Below, piece after piece: positions 1-8,250 of a stretch of DNA of 56,197 nucleotides. The stretch is from Nostocales cyanobacterium (GTDB lineage: Bacteria > Cyanobacteriota > Cyanobacteriia > Cyanobacteriales > Nostocaceae): assembly GCA_004292695.1 (NCBI GenBank), contig RDXV01000011.1, positions 1 through 56,197 on the forward strand. Direction: 5' to 3'. The position numbers and the translations under genes were made by a program. Position 1 is the stretch's first letter. Every line of letters starts with the position of its first letter. The notes under the pieces are model-generated. The model did no database searches. It was not told the origin of the DNA and saw only the letters and a list, made by a program, of their open reading frames with translations.

Positions 1-98
1 CAGTTGACAGTTGACAGTTGACAGTTGACAGTTGACAGTTGACAGTTGACAGTTGACAGTTGACAGTTGACAGTTGACAGTTGACAGTTGACAGTTGA
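1..98. repeat. STRR array, heptamer CAGTTGA x14
   Basis: Fourteen perfect head-to-tail copies of CAGTTGA open the window. Perfect copies imply recent slippage. The array lies downstream of murE and probably continues beyond the left edge. Arrays of this kind are typical of heterocyst-forming cyanobacteria. Confidence 0.97.
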
Positions 99-116
99 CT
101 GGGTAAAAATATGTTC

Positions 117-164
117 CCCCATCACCCCATCACCCCATCACCCCATCACCCCATCACCCCATCA
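117..164. repeat. STRR array, octamer CCCCATCA x6
   Basis: Six perfect copies of CCCCATCA end 2 bp before the murE stop codon (167-169). It is a different unit from the heptamer array just to the left. Confidence 0.95.
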
Positions 165-166
165 AC

Positions 167-1657
167 TTAAACCTTACTAAAATTTCTCATCTTCAAAGCT
201 TCCCGTGCTTGTTCTCTGTCATCAAAATGGATTTTTTCAGTTCCCAAAATTTGATAATCTTCGTGTCCCTTACCTGCCAATAGTACACCATCGCCGGGTT
301 TAGCTTCTAAAATAGCCTTACGAATAGCAGCAGCGCGATCGCAAATTACCATTGGTTTAATATTATCTGGAATCCCCGCCAAAATATCCTCTAAAATCTG
401 ATCAGGGTTTTCTGTACGGGGGTTGTCAGAAGTTACCACCGCTATATCTGCTAATTCTGCGGCAATTCTACCCATTTTTGGGCGTTTTGTTCGGTCTCTG
501 TCTCCTCCACAACCAAACACACAAATCATTCTACCTGGTATAAACGGACGAGACGCTTTCAGTAAATTTTCTAAACTATCAGGAGTATGGGCATAGTCCA
601 CAATCACGCTAATATCTTGATTATCGCTAATTCTTACCCGTTCCATTCTGCCAGGAACACCAGGGAAATCAAGTATAGATTTTGCTACAACCTGTAAATT
701 TACACCCAAATGTAAAACCGCACCCACAGCAGCTAAAAGATTTTCTAAATTATATTGTCCCACCAAAGGAGAAGTAAAAGCCACATCACCTTGAGGAGTG
801 TGTAAAATACCACTCACACCATTAGGATGATAACTTAAACCACTCATCCAAAAATCTGCATGATTATTATTAACACTATAAGTCCAAACCCGATCCTTAC
901 CTAAACCAGAAATTAAACGCTTACCATATTCATCATCAGCATTAATAACCGCCTTACCTTGGAGATAGTCAGGATTAAATAATAAAGCCTTAGCCCCAAA
1001 ATAATCCTCCATATCCTTGTGATAGTCAAGATGATCCTGAGTAAGATTAGTAAAAACAGACACCTCAAACGGACAACCCAAAACCCGATCTTGAGCTAAA
1101 GCGTGGGAACTAACCTCCATCACCCCAAACTCACACCCAGCAGCAACAGCATGAGCTAAATTTTGTTGTAAGTCCACAGGAAAAGGAGTAGTAAAAGCAG
1201 CAGTTTGGGAAAAACCAGGCCAGCGAGTATAAAGAGTTCCTAACAAAGCCGTTGCTAAATTAGCTTTCGTGAGAAAATATTCAATTAGGTGAGTAGTTGT
1301 AGTTTTACCATTCGTGCCGGTAACACCCACCATTTTTAACTTTTGGCCAGGATAACCATAAAAAGCAGCAGCAACTTGAGCGCAAACCCTATTCAAATCA
1401 GTGGTACTAATAACCACATCAGCAGCACCAGGGGATTTTTTAGCTATAGCATCCTGAGAGACAATAGCAGCAACCGCACCAGCAGCTAAAGCGCTAGGCC
1501 AGAACTCACCCCCATCAACTCTAGTACCGGGAATACCGATAAACAAATCTCCCACACCGCAAGCATGAGAATTAGTTTGAATACCCTTAACCTCAATATC
1601 CCCAACATTTGGGTATTCCAAACCATCAACAACCGCCAACAAATCCCGTAATTTCAT
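167..1657 (-). CDS. murE: UDP-N-acetylmuramoyl-tripeptide synthetase MurE
   Basis: MurE adds the third amino acid, normally meso-diaminopimelate, to UDP-MurNAc-L-Ala-D-Glu in the cytoplasmic phase of peptidoglycan synthesis. The 496-residue length is usual. Visible signatures are the Mur-ligase N-terminal domain, the ATP-binding motif TGTNGKTTTTH near residue 115, the LTQDHLDYH segment of the central domain, and the C-terminal DNPRTE motif near residue 410. In characterised MurE enzymes DNPR marks specificity for meso-diaminopimelate rather than lysine. The start is ATG at 1655-1657. It is 32 bp downstream of the glutaredoxin-like gene on the same strand, so the two may be cotranscribed. Confidence 0.97.
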   Translation of the reverse strand: MKLRDLLAVVDGLEYPNVGDIEVKGIQTNSHACGVGDLFIGIPGTRVDGGEFWPSALAAGAVAAIVSQDAIAKKSPGAADVVISTTDLNRVCAQVAAAFYGYPGQKLKMVGVTGTNGKTTTTHLIEYFLTKANLATALLGTLYTRWPGFSQTAAFTTPFPVDLQQNLAHAVAAGCEFGVMEVSSHALAQDRVLGCPFEVSVFTNLTQDHLDYHKDMEDYFGAKALLFNPDYLQGKAVINADDEYGKRLISGLGKDRVWTYSVNNNHADFWMSGLSYHPNGVSGILHTPQGDVAFTSPLVGQYNLENLLAAVGAVLHLGVNLQVVAKSILDFPGVPGRMERVRISDNQDISVIVDYAHTPDSLENLLKASRPFIPGRMICVFGCGGDRDRTKRPKMGRIAAELADIAVVTSDNPRTENPDQILEDILAGIPDNIKPMVICDRAAAIRKAILEAKPGDGVLLAGKGHEDYQILGTEKIHFDDREQAREALKMRNFSKV

Positions 1658-1689
1658 ATATCAAACCTCAATACAAGATAACCTTGGGC

Positions 1690-2010
1690 TTATTCTGCAA
1701 TATTTTTTTCTGTATTGGGAAGATATCTTAATAGTAATTGTTCCAATTGCTTGACATTAGCACGGGGAGAAGGACGGGGTATAGGTTGTAACTCCTGTAT
1801 ATTCCCTTGTATCTTCTCTGTGTCCTCTGTGTCTCTGTGGTTCGATAAAAACAACACCGGAATTTCATACTGATAAGCATTAAACCAATCTTCACGAGTT
1901 GTAATATCTCGAATTTCCAAATCAAAAGCAATACTCGTTATTTGTTCTAACTTTTCTTGTAACCCTTCACAGAGATGACAACCGGGTTTACTGTAGAGGA
2001 TAATTTTCAT
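1690..2010 (-). CDS. Glutaredoxin-like (DUF836-type) thioredoxin-fold protein
   Basis: This 106-residue protein starts MKIILYSKPGCHLCEG, a beta strand followed by a CxxC redox pair (Cys10, Cys13), as in small glutaredoxin-like DUF836 proteins. The segment ITTREDWFNAYQYEIPVL with its cis-Pro is the expected second half of the fold. A stretch around residues 52-70 (NHRDTEDTEK...) does not look like the family. It is encoded by DNA at about 1808-1855 that matches a dispersed cyanobacterial repeat (TCTGTGTCCTCTGTGTCTCTG), so the gene seems to carry an in-frame repeat insertion between the core strand and the C-terminal helix. The partner substrate is unknown. Confidence 0.8.
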   Translation of the reverse strand: MKIILYSKPGCHLCEGLQEKLEQITSIAFDLEIRDITTREDWFNAYQYEIPVLFLSNHRDTEDTEKIQGNIQELQPIPRPSPRANVKQLEQLLLRYLPNTEKNIAE

Positions 2011-2061
2011 AATGTTAATAATTGGTGATCTTGAATTATTTTAACCCTGAACTAGCATTAT

Positions 2062-2106
2062 CTAAATTATTTGAATATTACTTAAATATAAACGTTCATC
2101 TTTCAT
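2062..2106 (-). pseudogene. Truncated HepT (DUF86) toxin, first 14 codons only
   Basis: The ATG at 2104-2106 overlaps the TGA of the MntA-like gene in the classic ATGA arrangement of mntA-hepT pairs. It reads MKDERLYLSNIQII and then TAG. The first eight or so residues match the usual start of HepT/DUF86 RNase toxins (MxxDERLYLxxI). The remaining roughly 100 codons are gone: only about 50 bp separate the stop from the next gene. The family assignment is inferred from the overlap and this short N-terminus. Confidence 0.7.
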
Positions 2107-2393
2107 AATGGTATAGCTTCACTTAATACTTTCTCTTTAATTAAATCATGTAAATGCTGAGGTTCAGCAATATCTACTTTGCGACCTAACAATGCTGCCA
2201 AATCCTGAGTTAATGCGATATAATCAAATAAACTACAATGTGGTTCTAGTTCCAATAAAAAATCTACATCACTATCTGGTGTTGCTTCACCTCTAGCAAC
2301 TGAACCAAAAATCCGTAGATTATAAGCACCATATTTATTGGCAATTTTTAATATTTCTTCACGAAATGGAAGTAATACTTCTTTAATTCCCAT
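2103..2393 (-). CDS. MntA-type nucleotidyltransferase antitoxin (MNT domain)
   Basis: A 96-residue minimal nucleotidyltransferase. The motif GSVARGEATPDSDVDFLLEL (residues about 31-50) carries the GSxARG and DxD catalytic signature. In characterised pairs MntA neutralises the HepT RNase by adding AMP to it. Here the protein looks intact, but its HepT partner immediately downstream is reduced to 14 codons, so this is an orphan antitoxin. It could neutralise a HepT elsewhere or simply be a relic not yet lost. Confidence 0.88.
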   Translation of the reverse strand: MGIKEVLLPFREEILKIANKYGAYNLRIFGSVARGEATPDSDVDFLLELEPHCSLFDYIALTQDLAALLGRKVDIAEPQHLHDLIKEKVLSEAIPL

Positions 2394-2443
2394 AACATCA
2401 TTTATTAAAATTACTACTTATATTGTAACCTAAAATCACGCCC

Positions 2444-2508
2444 AGATCCCCGACTTCTTTTTTAATCTTGTCGGTAAATGATAAATTAATTGGAGAAGTC
2501 GGGGATCT
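2444..2508. repeat. 65-nt palindromic element, copy 1
   Basis: Arms AGATCCCCGACTTCT and AGAAGTCGGGGATCT are perfect 15-bp inverted repeats closing a 35-nt loop. The same arms with the same total length recur at 7575-7639 with a different loop. It is a dispersed repeat of hairpin or MITE type. Confidence 0.9.
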
Positions 2509-3062
2509 AATATCATCAGGGTTTAGCAATGCTAATGTCAGAATATTCCTCAAAAACCCCTTGACATTTTTCTAGTTTAGGTTATCATAGTATTATAATG
2601 GTAATCCGTGTCGCCATATAATATCGGATTTAAAAATCACAGAGTTATAAACAACAATCAATATTAAAAATCCTGGGACAAAAAAATATAAAATCCTTAA
2701 ATCCTGTAAATCTTCAAATCTTGGAAATCCTGATTCAGACAAATAAAATCATCAATGTTATTTTACATTGTTGTGAGTCAGAGACTCATTTATTACATTC
2801 CTAGTCAGAGACTAGGAACGAGGATTTTTAATTTTAAGTTTTTAATTTTAAGTTTTTAATTTTTAACTTTATTTGCATTCACCGGTCAAAATTAACTTCT
2901 GACTCCTGACTCCTGATTCCTGACTCCTCATTTCTTTAGTTTATATAAAATCACATCTAACTTATCCAAATACCTTTCTAAGATAGAAATAGCGGCTACT
3001 CATTACGAATGATAGTCCTAGATAAACATGACCTTACAATAAAATTCCAGGAAGTAACAAAA
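2509..3062. other. Gene-poor intergenic region upstream of fbp
   Basis: No gene is recognised. It contains a promoter-like TTGACA (2561-2566) with TATCAT 16 bp downstream (+ strand) but no reading frame to go with it, low-complexity AAATCCTG-like runs near 2670-2735, a palindrome around CTAGTCAGAGACTAG (2802-2816), tandem TTTTTAATTTTAAG at 2825-2870, and CTGACTC repeats at 2897-2930. An in-frame extension of the fbp reading frame begins at 3009 but is not used as the start. Confidence 0.6.
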
Positions 3063-4100
3063 ATGACTCAAGTATCAGAACCATTAGATTTATCTACAGA
3101 CAAAACCCTAGACCGTGATTGTACAACCTTATCCCGTCATGTTCTCCAACAACTGCAAAGTTTTGGTCCCGATGCCCAAGATTTGAGTGCATTAATGAAT
3201 AGAATTGCCTTAGCAGGTAAATTAATTGCTCGTCATTTCAGCCGCGCAGGATTAATGGAAGACGTGCTAGGATTTACCGGAGACGTAAACGTTCAAGGTG
3301 AATCAGTGAAAAAAATGGACGTTTACGCCAATGAAGTCTTTATTTCCGTCTTCAAGCAAAGTGGGTTAGTTTGTCGCCTCGCATCCGAGGAAATGGAAAA
3401 ACCCTACTACATCCCGGAAAACTGCCCAATTGGACGTTACACCTTATTATATGACCCCATAGATGGATCATCGAATACAGATATTAACCTGAGTTTAGGT
3501 TCAATATTTTCTATCCGACAACAGGAGGGAACAGACTTAGATGGTGAAGCGAAAGACCTATTAAATCATGGCAGAAAACAACTAGCAGCGGGTTACATTC
3601 TCTATGGTCCCAGCACAATGCTAGTTTACAGCATCGGTAAAGGTGTACATTTCTTTACCCTTGATCCCAGTTTAGGGGAATTTATTCTCACAGAAGAAAA
3701 CGTGAAAATTCCTGATCATGGGGCGGTTTATAGCGTTAATGAGGGTAATTTTTGGCAGTGGGATGAGTCATACAGGGAGTATATCCGCTATGTGCATCGT
3801 ACAGAAGGATACACAGCCCGATATAGTGGGGCGATGGTGAGTGATATTCACAGAACCTTAGTTCAAGGTGGAGTATTTCTTTATCCTGGAACATTAAAAA
3901 AACCAGAAGGTAAACTAAGATTGCTCTATGAATCTGCACCCTTAGCATTTTTAATAGAACAAGCTGGTGGCCGTGCTACTACCGGAACAGAAGAAATTTT
4001 AGATGTAGTACCAAAACAGTTACATCAACGGACACCTTTAATTATTGGTAGTAAGGAAGATGTAGCAAAAGTAGAATCTTTTTTGAAAAAAAATGATTAA
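3063..4100 (+). CDS. fbp: Class I fructose-1,6-bisphosphatase
   Basis: Hydrolyses fructose 1,6-bisphosphate to fructose 6-phosphate for gluconeogenesis and, in heterocystous strains, for feeding the oxidative pentose phosphate route. The chosen ATG at 3063 gives 345 residues beginning [10 protein letters not shown] and has AGGAAG about 7 bp upstream. An earlier in-frame ATG at 3009 would add 18 residues not typical of the family. Motifs: the metal-binding segment [20 protein letters not shown] and the substrate region with [13 protein letters not shown]. It is first in the cluster fbp-zwf-opcA. Confidence 0.96.
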   Translation: MTQVSEPLDLSTDKTLDRDCTTLSRHVLQQLQSFGPDAQDLSALMNRIALAGKLIARHFSRAGLMEDVLGFTGDVNVQGESVKKMDVYANEVFISVFKQSGLVCRLASEEMEKPYYIPENCPIGRYTLLYDPIDGSSNTDINLSLGSIFSIRQQEGTDLDGEAKDLLNHGRKQLAAGYILYGPSTMLVYSIGKGVHFFTLDPSLGEFILTEENVKIPDHGAVYSVNEGNFWQWDESYREYIRYVHRTEGYTARYSGAMVSDIHRTLVQGGVFLYPGTLKKPEGKLRLLYESAPLAFLIEQAGGRATTGTEEILDVVPKQLHQRTPLIIGSKEDVAKVESFLKKND

Positions 4101-4450
4101 ACTAAATAGCAATTTTGCAGATGTAATTAACCATGAATAAAGTTGTTTGAGTTTTGGATGATAAAACTTAAAAAAACCTAACATTGGCATCAATCATCAT
4201 CTAAGAATGTCAGAACTACTGGTAGAGGAGATTGATCAATTTAGTTTAATAGTTAATCAATCTTTCCAGTCCTTAATGAACTCTTTAAACCAGAGAGTTA
4301 AGGTATTGTCACCAGTATAGGGAACAGGGAACAGGGAACAGGGAACAGCTAAAATTCTTCCCATCTCGCCCTCCTTTCTTCCTTTCTGTCACCTGTCACC
4401 TGTCACCTATCCCCCAATCTAAAATCCAAAATCTAAAATCTAAAATCCTT
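4101..4450. other. fbp-zwf spacer with STRRs; tal absent
   Basis: In related Nostocales a transaldolase gene (tal) lies between fbp and zwf. None is present here and I see no transaldolase fragment. The spacer has a 37-codon ATG frame at 4207-4320 (starts MSELLVEEID, no ribosome site, unknown, probably not a gene), a GGGAACA(G) array at 4319-4348, a CACCTGT array at 4389-4408, and an AAAATCTA/C array at 4421-4449 that abuts the zwf start. Confidence 0.65.
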
Positions 4451-5980
4451 ATGGTCAGTTTGTTAGAAAATCCCTTGCGGGTTGGTTTACAACAACAGGG
4501 GATGGCTGAACCCCAAATTATTGTTATTTTCGGTGCGTCCGGTGATTTAACCTGGCGTAAACTCGTACCTGCATTATTTAAACTGCGTCGAGAAAGACGC
4601 ATTCCCCCAGAAACTACCATTGTGGGTGTTGCTCGTCGTGACTGGAGTCATGATTATTTCCGGGAACAGATGGAAAAGGGGATGAAAGAAGCTCATCCTA
4701 AAGTTGAATTAGGAGAACTTTGGCAAGATTTTTCTAAGGGTTTATTTTACTGTTCTGGTGATATTGACAACCCAGAAAGTTACCAAAAACTGAAAAATTT
4801 CCTAGCTGAACTTGACCCGAAACGGGGAACAAGAGGAAATCGGATGTTTTACCTTTCTGTTGCTCCCAATTTCTTCCCCGAAGCAATTAAACAACTGGGT
4901 GGGGCGGGAATGTTAGACGATGCTGATAAAAGCCGTCTAGTGATTGAAAAACCCTTTGGGCGTGATTTAGCATCTGCACAAAGTTTAAACCAAGTGGTGC
5001 AGAAGGTTTGTAAAGAAAACCAAGTTTACCGCATTGACCACTATCTGGGTAAGGAAACTGTCCAAAACCTGTTAGTGTTCCGGTTTGCTAATGCCATTTT
5101 TGAGCCTTTATGGAATCGGCAATTTGTAGACCATGTACAAATCACTGTAGCGGAAACTGTGGGTGTAGAAGACCGGGCAGGATATTATGAAAAGTCCGGT
5201 GCGTTGCGGGATATGCTACAAAACCACCTCATGCAGTTGTATTGTTTAACTGCAATGGAAGCACCCAATTCTATGGATGCTGACAGTATTCGGACAGAAA
5301 AAGTAAAAGTATTACAAGCGACTCGGTTAGCTGATGTCAATAATCTTTCTCGTTCTGCTATTCGTGGACAATATAGCGCGGGTTGGATGAAGGGTGAACA
5401 AGTTTCCGGTTATCGTCAAGAACCAGGTGTTGACCCCAATTCTACTACGCCTACCTATGTGGCAATGAAGTTTATTGTTGATAACTGGCGTTGGCAAGGT
5501 GTCCCTTTTTATCTGCGGACAGGAAAGCGGATGCCGAAAAAGGTCAGTGAGATTTCTATTCATTTCCGGGAAGTTCCTTCGAGAATGTTTCCCTCTGCTG
5601 CATTACAAGCGAACGCCAATATTTTGACATTACGGATACAACCCAATGAGGGTATTTCTCTAAGGTTTGATGTGAAAATGCCCGGTGGAGATTTCCGTAC
5701 CCGTTCTGTGGATATGGACTTTACCTATGGTTCGTTTGGAATTGAGGCTACATCTGATGCCTATGACCGCCTATTTTTAGATTGTATGATGGGCGACCAA
5801 ACTTTATTTACCCGTTCTGACGAAGTGGAAGCGGCTTGGCGTGTAGTTACTCCTGCGTTGTCTGTGTGGGATTTACCGGCAGATCCTGCAACTGTTCCTG
5901 AGTATGAAGCGGGTACATGGGAACCAGCAGAAGCAGAATTATTAATCAACCAAGACGGCCGTCGTTGGCGCAGACTCTAA
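4451..5980 (+). CDS. zwf: Glucose-6-phosphate 1-dehydrogenase
   Basis: Oxidises glucose 6-phosphate to 6-phosphogluconolactone with reduction of NADP+, the entry step of the oxidative pentose phosphate pathway that supplies reductant at night and to nitrogenase in heterocysts. The 509-residue length is normal. Motifs: the dinucleotide-binding [11 protein letters not shown] near residue 28 and the active-site RIDHYLGKE at residues 194-202. It is followed by opcA, whose product activates this enzyme in Nostoc. The coding start sits directly after tandem repeats, with no good Shine-Dalgarno, so translation strength may depend on that repeat leader. Confidence 0.97.
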   Translation: MVSLLENPLRVGLQQQGMAEPQIIVIFGASGDLTWRKLVPALFKLRRERRIPPETTIVGVARRDWSHDYFREQMEKGMKEAHPKVELGELWQDFSKGLFYCSGDIDNPESYQKLKNFLAELDPKRGTRGNRMFYLSVAPNFFPEAIKQLGGAGMLDDADKSRLVIEKPFGRDLASAQSLNQVVQKVCKENQVYRIDHYLGKETVQNLLVFRFANAIFEPLWNRQFVDHVQITVAETVGVEDRAGYYEKSGALRDMLQNHLMQLYCLTAMEAPNSMDADSIRTEKVKVLQATRLADVNNLSRSAIRGQYSAGWMKGEQVSGYRQEPGVDPNSTTPTYVAMKFIVDNWRWQGVPFYLRTGKRMPKKVSEISIHFREVPSRMFPSAALQANANILTLRIQPNEGISLRFDVKMPGGDFRTRSVDMDFTYGSFGIEATSDAYDRLFLDCMMGDQTLFTRSDEVEAAWRVVTPALSVWDLPADPATVPEYEAGTWEPAEAELLINQDGRRWRRL

Positions 5981-6192
5981 AGGGTGATGGGGTGATGGAT
6001 GGGGAGGTAGGGGAAGCAGGGGAAGCAGGGGAAGCACAATTAATTAGTTGTTTATTCTTTAATTCTTCTTTCTCTTGCCTCTTGCCTCTTGCCTCTTGCC
6101 TCTTCCTGTTCCCTATTCCCTATTCCCTATTCCCTATTCCCTATTCAACTATCAACTATCAACTATCAACTATCAACTATCAACTATCCACT
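5981..6192. repeat. STRR-packed zwf-opcA spacer
   Basis: Consecutive arrays: GGGGAAGCA (about 6008-6035), CTTGCCT (6073-6103), TTCCCTA (6108-6146) and CAACTAT (6146-6187), ending 6 bp before the opcA ATG. An open frame from 5917 runs through these repeats into opcA, but the repeat-encoded part is not protein-like. Confidence 0.9.
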
Positions 6193-7563
6193 ATGGTAAC
6201 TGAAGCTTCTACAATTTATTCTCTCCAAGCCCCTAAAGATGTGTGTTTGACTGATATTGAAAACGAACTCAGTCAAATTTGGCAAAGTTACGGTATTCAA
6301 GGGGAAGATGGCGGTTTACCTGCTGCTACCCGTGCTGCAACTTTTACTCTGGTGGTTTATGAACCGGAGGAAACTCAGTATTTATTGGCTGCTACTGGTT
6401 TATATAATGGTCCAATTGATGGGATTTTAGGACCACAAACCCAAGTCGCTCTTAGGGAATTACAGAAAAAACACGGACTCCCAGAAACGGGTACTCCTAC
6501 ACCGGAAACTATTACTGCTCTACGGGCTGATTATTTTAAACTCCAGCACAGTGGGGAACGTGGTGATAGTCATGGGGCGGCGATGGGCTATACTTACAGT
6601 CCTACCAGTCCTACAATTGCTGATGAAATTGCCCTGCGTAACCCTTGCCGGATTATTGCTTTGTGTCCCATTGCCGGGGAAGATGAGGGTGTGAAGGCGC
6701 AGGTTTCGGCTTATTGTCCAATTCAAAAGCAGTCTTCTAGTACATTAATTTGCTGTGAATATATTACCTTAACTGGTACTGCTGCGGCTTTGGAACGTAT
6801 TGGTGGCATGATTCCGGCTTTGTTAATTGGTGGTTTGCCTAAGTTTTTATGGTGGAAGGCTACTCCTGATTCTCAAAATCCTTTGTTTAAGAGGTTGGCG
6901 GCTGTTTGTAATAATGTGATTGTTGATTCTTGTAATTTTAATGCTCCTGAAAGTGATTTGTTAACTTTGCAAGATTTGGCGGATACTGGTGTTCCTTTGG
7001 CGGATTTGAATTGGCGGCGTTTATCTGCATGGCAGGAGTTAACAGCTGAAGCTTATGATCCTCCTCAACGTCGTGCAGCTTTGAGGGAGGTTGATAGGGT
7101 AACTATTGATTATGAAAAGGGTAATGCTGCCCAGGCTTTGTTGTATTTGGGTTGGTTAGCTAGTCGTTTGGAGTGGCAACCTGTTTCTTATCAGAAAGAT
7201 TCTGGTGATTATGATATTACCAAGATTGTTTTTGTGGCGAAAGATCAAAGACAAATTGAGGCTGAGTTGGCTGGTGTGCCGGTTGCTGATATTGGGGAAA
7301 TTGTTGGTGATTTGATTGCTTTGCGGTTGAGTTCTACTAATCCTCAAGCTAATTGTGGGACTCTTATTTGTACTGAAACTGGCGGTTGTATGCGGATGGA
7401 AACTCAAGGTGGCGCTCAGTCTGCTGGGTTGTTTCAACAAGTTAGTTCTCTTTCTGAACAAAAGCCGGAAATTTTGTTAAGTCAACAGGTGCAACGTTGG
7501 GGTCGTGAGGCTCTTTTTGAGGAGAGTTTGGCGGTGATTACTAAGTGTATTAAGTTGGGTTAG
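6193..7563 (+). CDS. opcA: Glucose-6-phosphate dehydrogenase assembly/activator protein OpcA
   Basis: OpcA allosterically activates G6PDH in Nostoc and is linked to its redox control. The start MVTEASTIYS at 6193 gives 456 residues. The frame is open for another 92 codons upstream, but these lie in the zwf end and in tandem repeats, so they are excluded. Residues about 60-115 form a peptidoglycan-binding-like helix bundle (GLYNGPIDGILGPQTQVALRE), a feature of cyanobacterial OpcA. The rest is the OpcA domain proper. It is the last gene of the fbp-zwf-opcA cluster and is followed by a strong hairpin with a T-run. Confidence 0.95.
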   Translation: MVTEASTIYSLQAPKDVCLTDIENELSQIWQSYGIQGEDGGLPAATRAATFTLVVYEPEETQYLLAATGLYNGPIDGILGPQTQVALRELQKKHGLPETGTPTPETITALRADYFKLQHSGERGDSHGAAMGYTYSPTSPTIADEIALRNPCRIIALCPIAGEDEGVKAQVSAYCPIQKQSSSTLICCEYITLTGTAAALERIGGMIPALLIGGLPKFLWWKATPDSQNPLFKRLAAVCNNVIVDSCNFNAPESDLLTLQDLADTGVPLADLNWRRLSAWQELTAEAYDPPQRRAALREVDRVTIDYEKGNAAQALLYLGWLASRLEWQPVSYQKDSGDYDITKIVFVAKDQRQIEAELAGVPVADIGEIVGDLIALRLSSTNPQANCGTLICTETGGCMRMETQGGAQSAGLFQQVSSLSEQKPEILLSQQVQRWGREALFEESLAVITKCIKLG

Positions 7564-7574
7564 TTTGTGTTTTT

Positions 7575-7648
7575 AGATCCCCGACTTCTGATGATGATCT
7601 CTCTTTTTTGGTGAGGTTTATTAAAGAAGTCGGGGATCTTTTTTTGTC
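7575..7648 (+). terminator. 65-nt palindromic element copy 2 acting as opcA terminator
   Basis: Inverted arms AGATCCCCGACTTCT / AGAAGTCGGGGATCT (7575-7639) are followed by a run of T, which makes a convincing intrinsic terminator 12 bp after opcA. The same palindrome is found at 2444-2508 without a T-run, so a mobile palindrome seems to have been adopted as terminator. Confidence 0.75.
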
Positions 7649-7851
7649 TGATAGCGAAGCGTGGCGTAGCCATATCAGGATTTTCAGGATTTTCAGGATT
7701 TTATTTTTATTGAACCACGAAGGCGCGAAGAACACGAAGGAAGAGAGGAAGAAGAGAATAAGAGAAATGTTTAGATATATGCACCACTTTTTACTCCTGA
7801 CTCCTGCTGTAAAATATGCTATTATAAACGATAATTTTTGTGTTATTAATT
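7649..7851. repeat. Dispersed repeat cluster upstream of the DUF433 gene
   Basis: Contains TGATAGCGAAGCGTGGCGTAGC (inverted-repeat type), CAGGATTTT tandem copies (7677-7703), and a GAACCACGAAGGCGCGAAG / AACACGAAGG element (7713-7741). The last reappears in reverse orientation at 19218-19256. An open frame covering this stretch is considered spurious. Confidence 0.75.
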
Positions 7852-7905
7852 ATGGTTTAAAAAATTGTTGCTGAACCTATACCATTAGAAACTACTAAAG
7901 ATGGT

Positions 7906-8190
7906 GTGGTTGTTATTCGTAATAGTCGGGTGACTTTAGATACGATTGTTGCTGTTTTTAATCAAGGGGTAACTGCTGAAGAAATAGCTTATCGTTATCC
8001 ATCTTTGATGCTTGCTGATGTTTATGCTGCTATTGCTTTTTATCTACATCATCAAGAGGATGTTGATAGTTATTTAAAACAAAGACAGCAGCAAAAACAA
8101 GAGGTTAGGCAAATAAATGAGAGTCGTTTTAATGCTCAAGATTTGCGAAATAGATTACTTTCTCGTCAAGCAAGTCAGAAGGTATGTTAA
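7906..8190 (+). CDS. DUF433 antitoxin-like protein with nonsense-damaged start
   Basis: The body (VTLDTIVAVFNQGVTAEEIAYRYPSL...LADVYAAIAFYLHH) is a DUF433 winged-helix-like domain, usually the antitoxin of DUF5615 (PIN-like) toxins. In-frame ATG GTT lies upstream at 7852 but the third codon is TAA (7858-7860). After it, family-like residues follow (KIVAEPIPLETTKDGV). A single base change from AAA to TAA would explain this. The first usable later start is GTG at 7906, which removes 18 N-terminal residues. The gene may be decaying or translated weakly from GTG. Its toxin partner downstream is truncated. Confidence 0.75.
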   Translation: MVVIRNSRVTLDTIVAVFNQGVTAEEIAYRYPSLMLADVYAAIAFYLHHQEDVDSYLKQRQQQKQEVRQINESRFNAQDLRNRLLSRQASQKVC

Positions 8191-8246
8191 AGTTTTTAGC
8201 CGATGAGAATTTTGATAATACGATTTTTATAACTGTTTTTGGATAA
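8184..8246 (+). pseudogene. Truncated DUF5615 (PIN-like) toxin remnant
   Basis: ATG at 8184 overlaps the last codons of the DUF433 gene. It reads MLKFLADENFDN, the standard N-terminus of DUF5615 toxins including the first acidic metal-binding pair, then eight unrelated residues (TIFITVFG) and TAA at 8244. The rest of the toxin, about 90-100 residues, is missing. The deletion endpoint is near 8220, just before the 3' end of the DUF4338 gene on the opposite strand. Confidence 0.75.
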
Positions 8247-8250
8247 TTGA

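Noticed and set aside
1-164. Arrays at the left edge considered as a CRISPR.
   Set aside because: Units are 7 and 8 bp, directly adjacent, with no spacers and no cas genes.
2561-2600. TTGACA/TATCAT promoter in the fbp upstream region.
   Set aside because: No reading frame or structured RNA follows within 300 bp, so I do not call it as a functional promoter.
5917-6192. Upstream extension of opcA by 92 codons.
   Set aside because: It overlaps the zwf 3' end and tandem repeats. The family start is MVTEAS at 6193.
7608-7874. 88-codon frame between opcA and the DUF433 gene.
   Set aside because: It is built from the palindrome loop and dispersed repeats (EGAKNTKEERKK from the ACGAAGG element) and has no conserved content.
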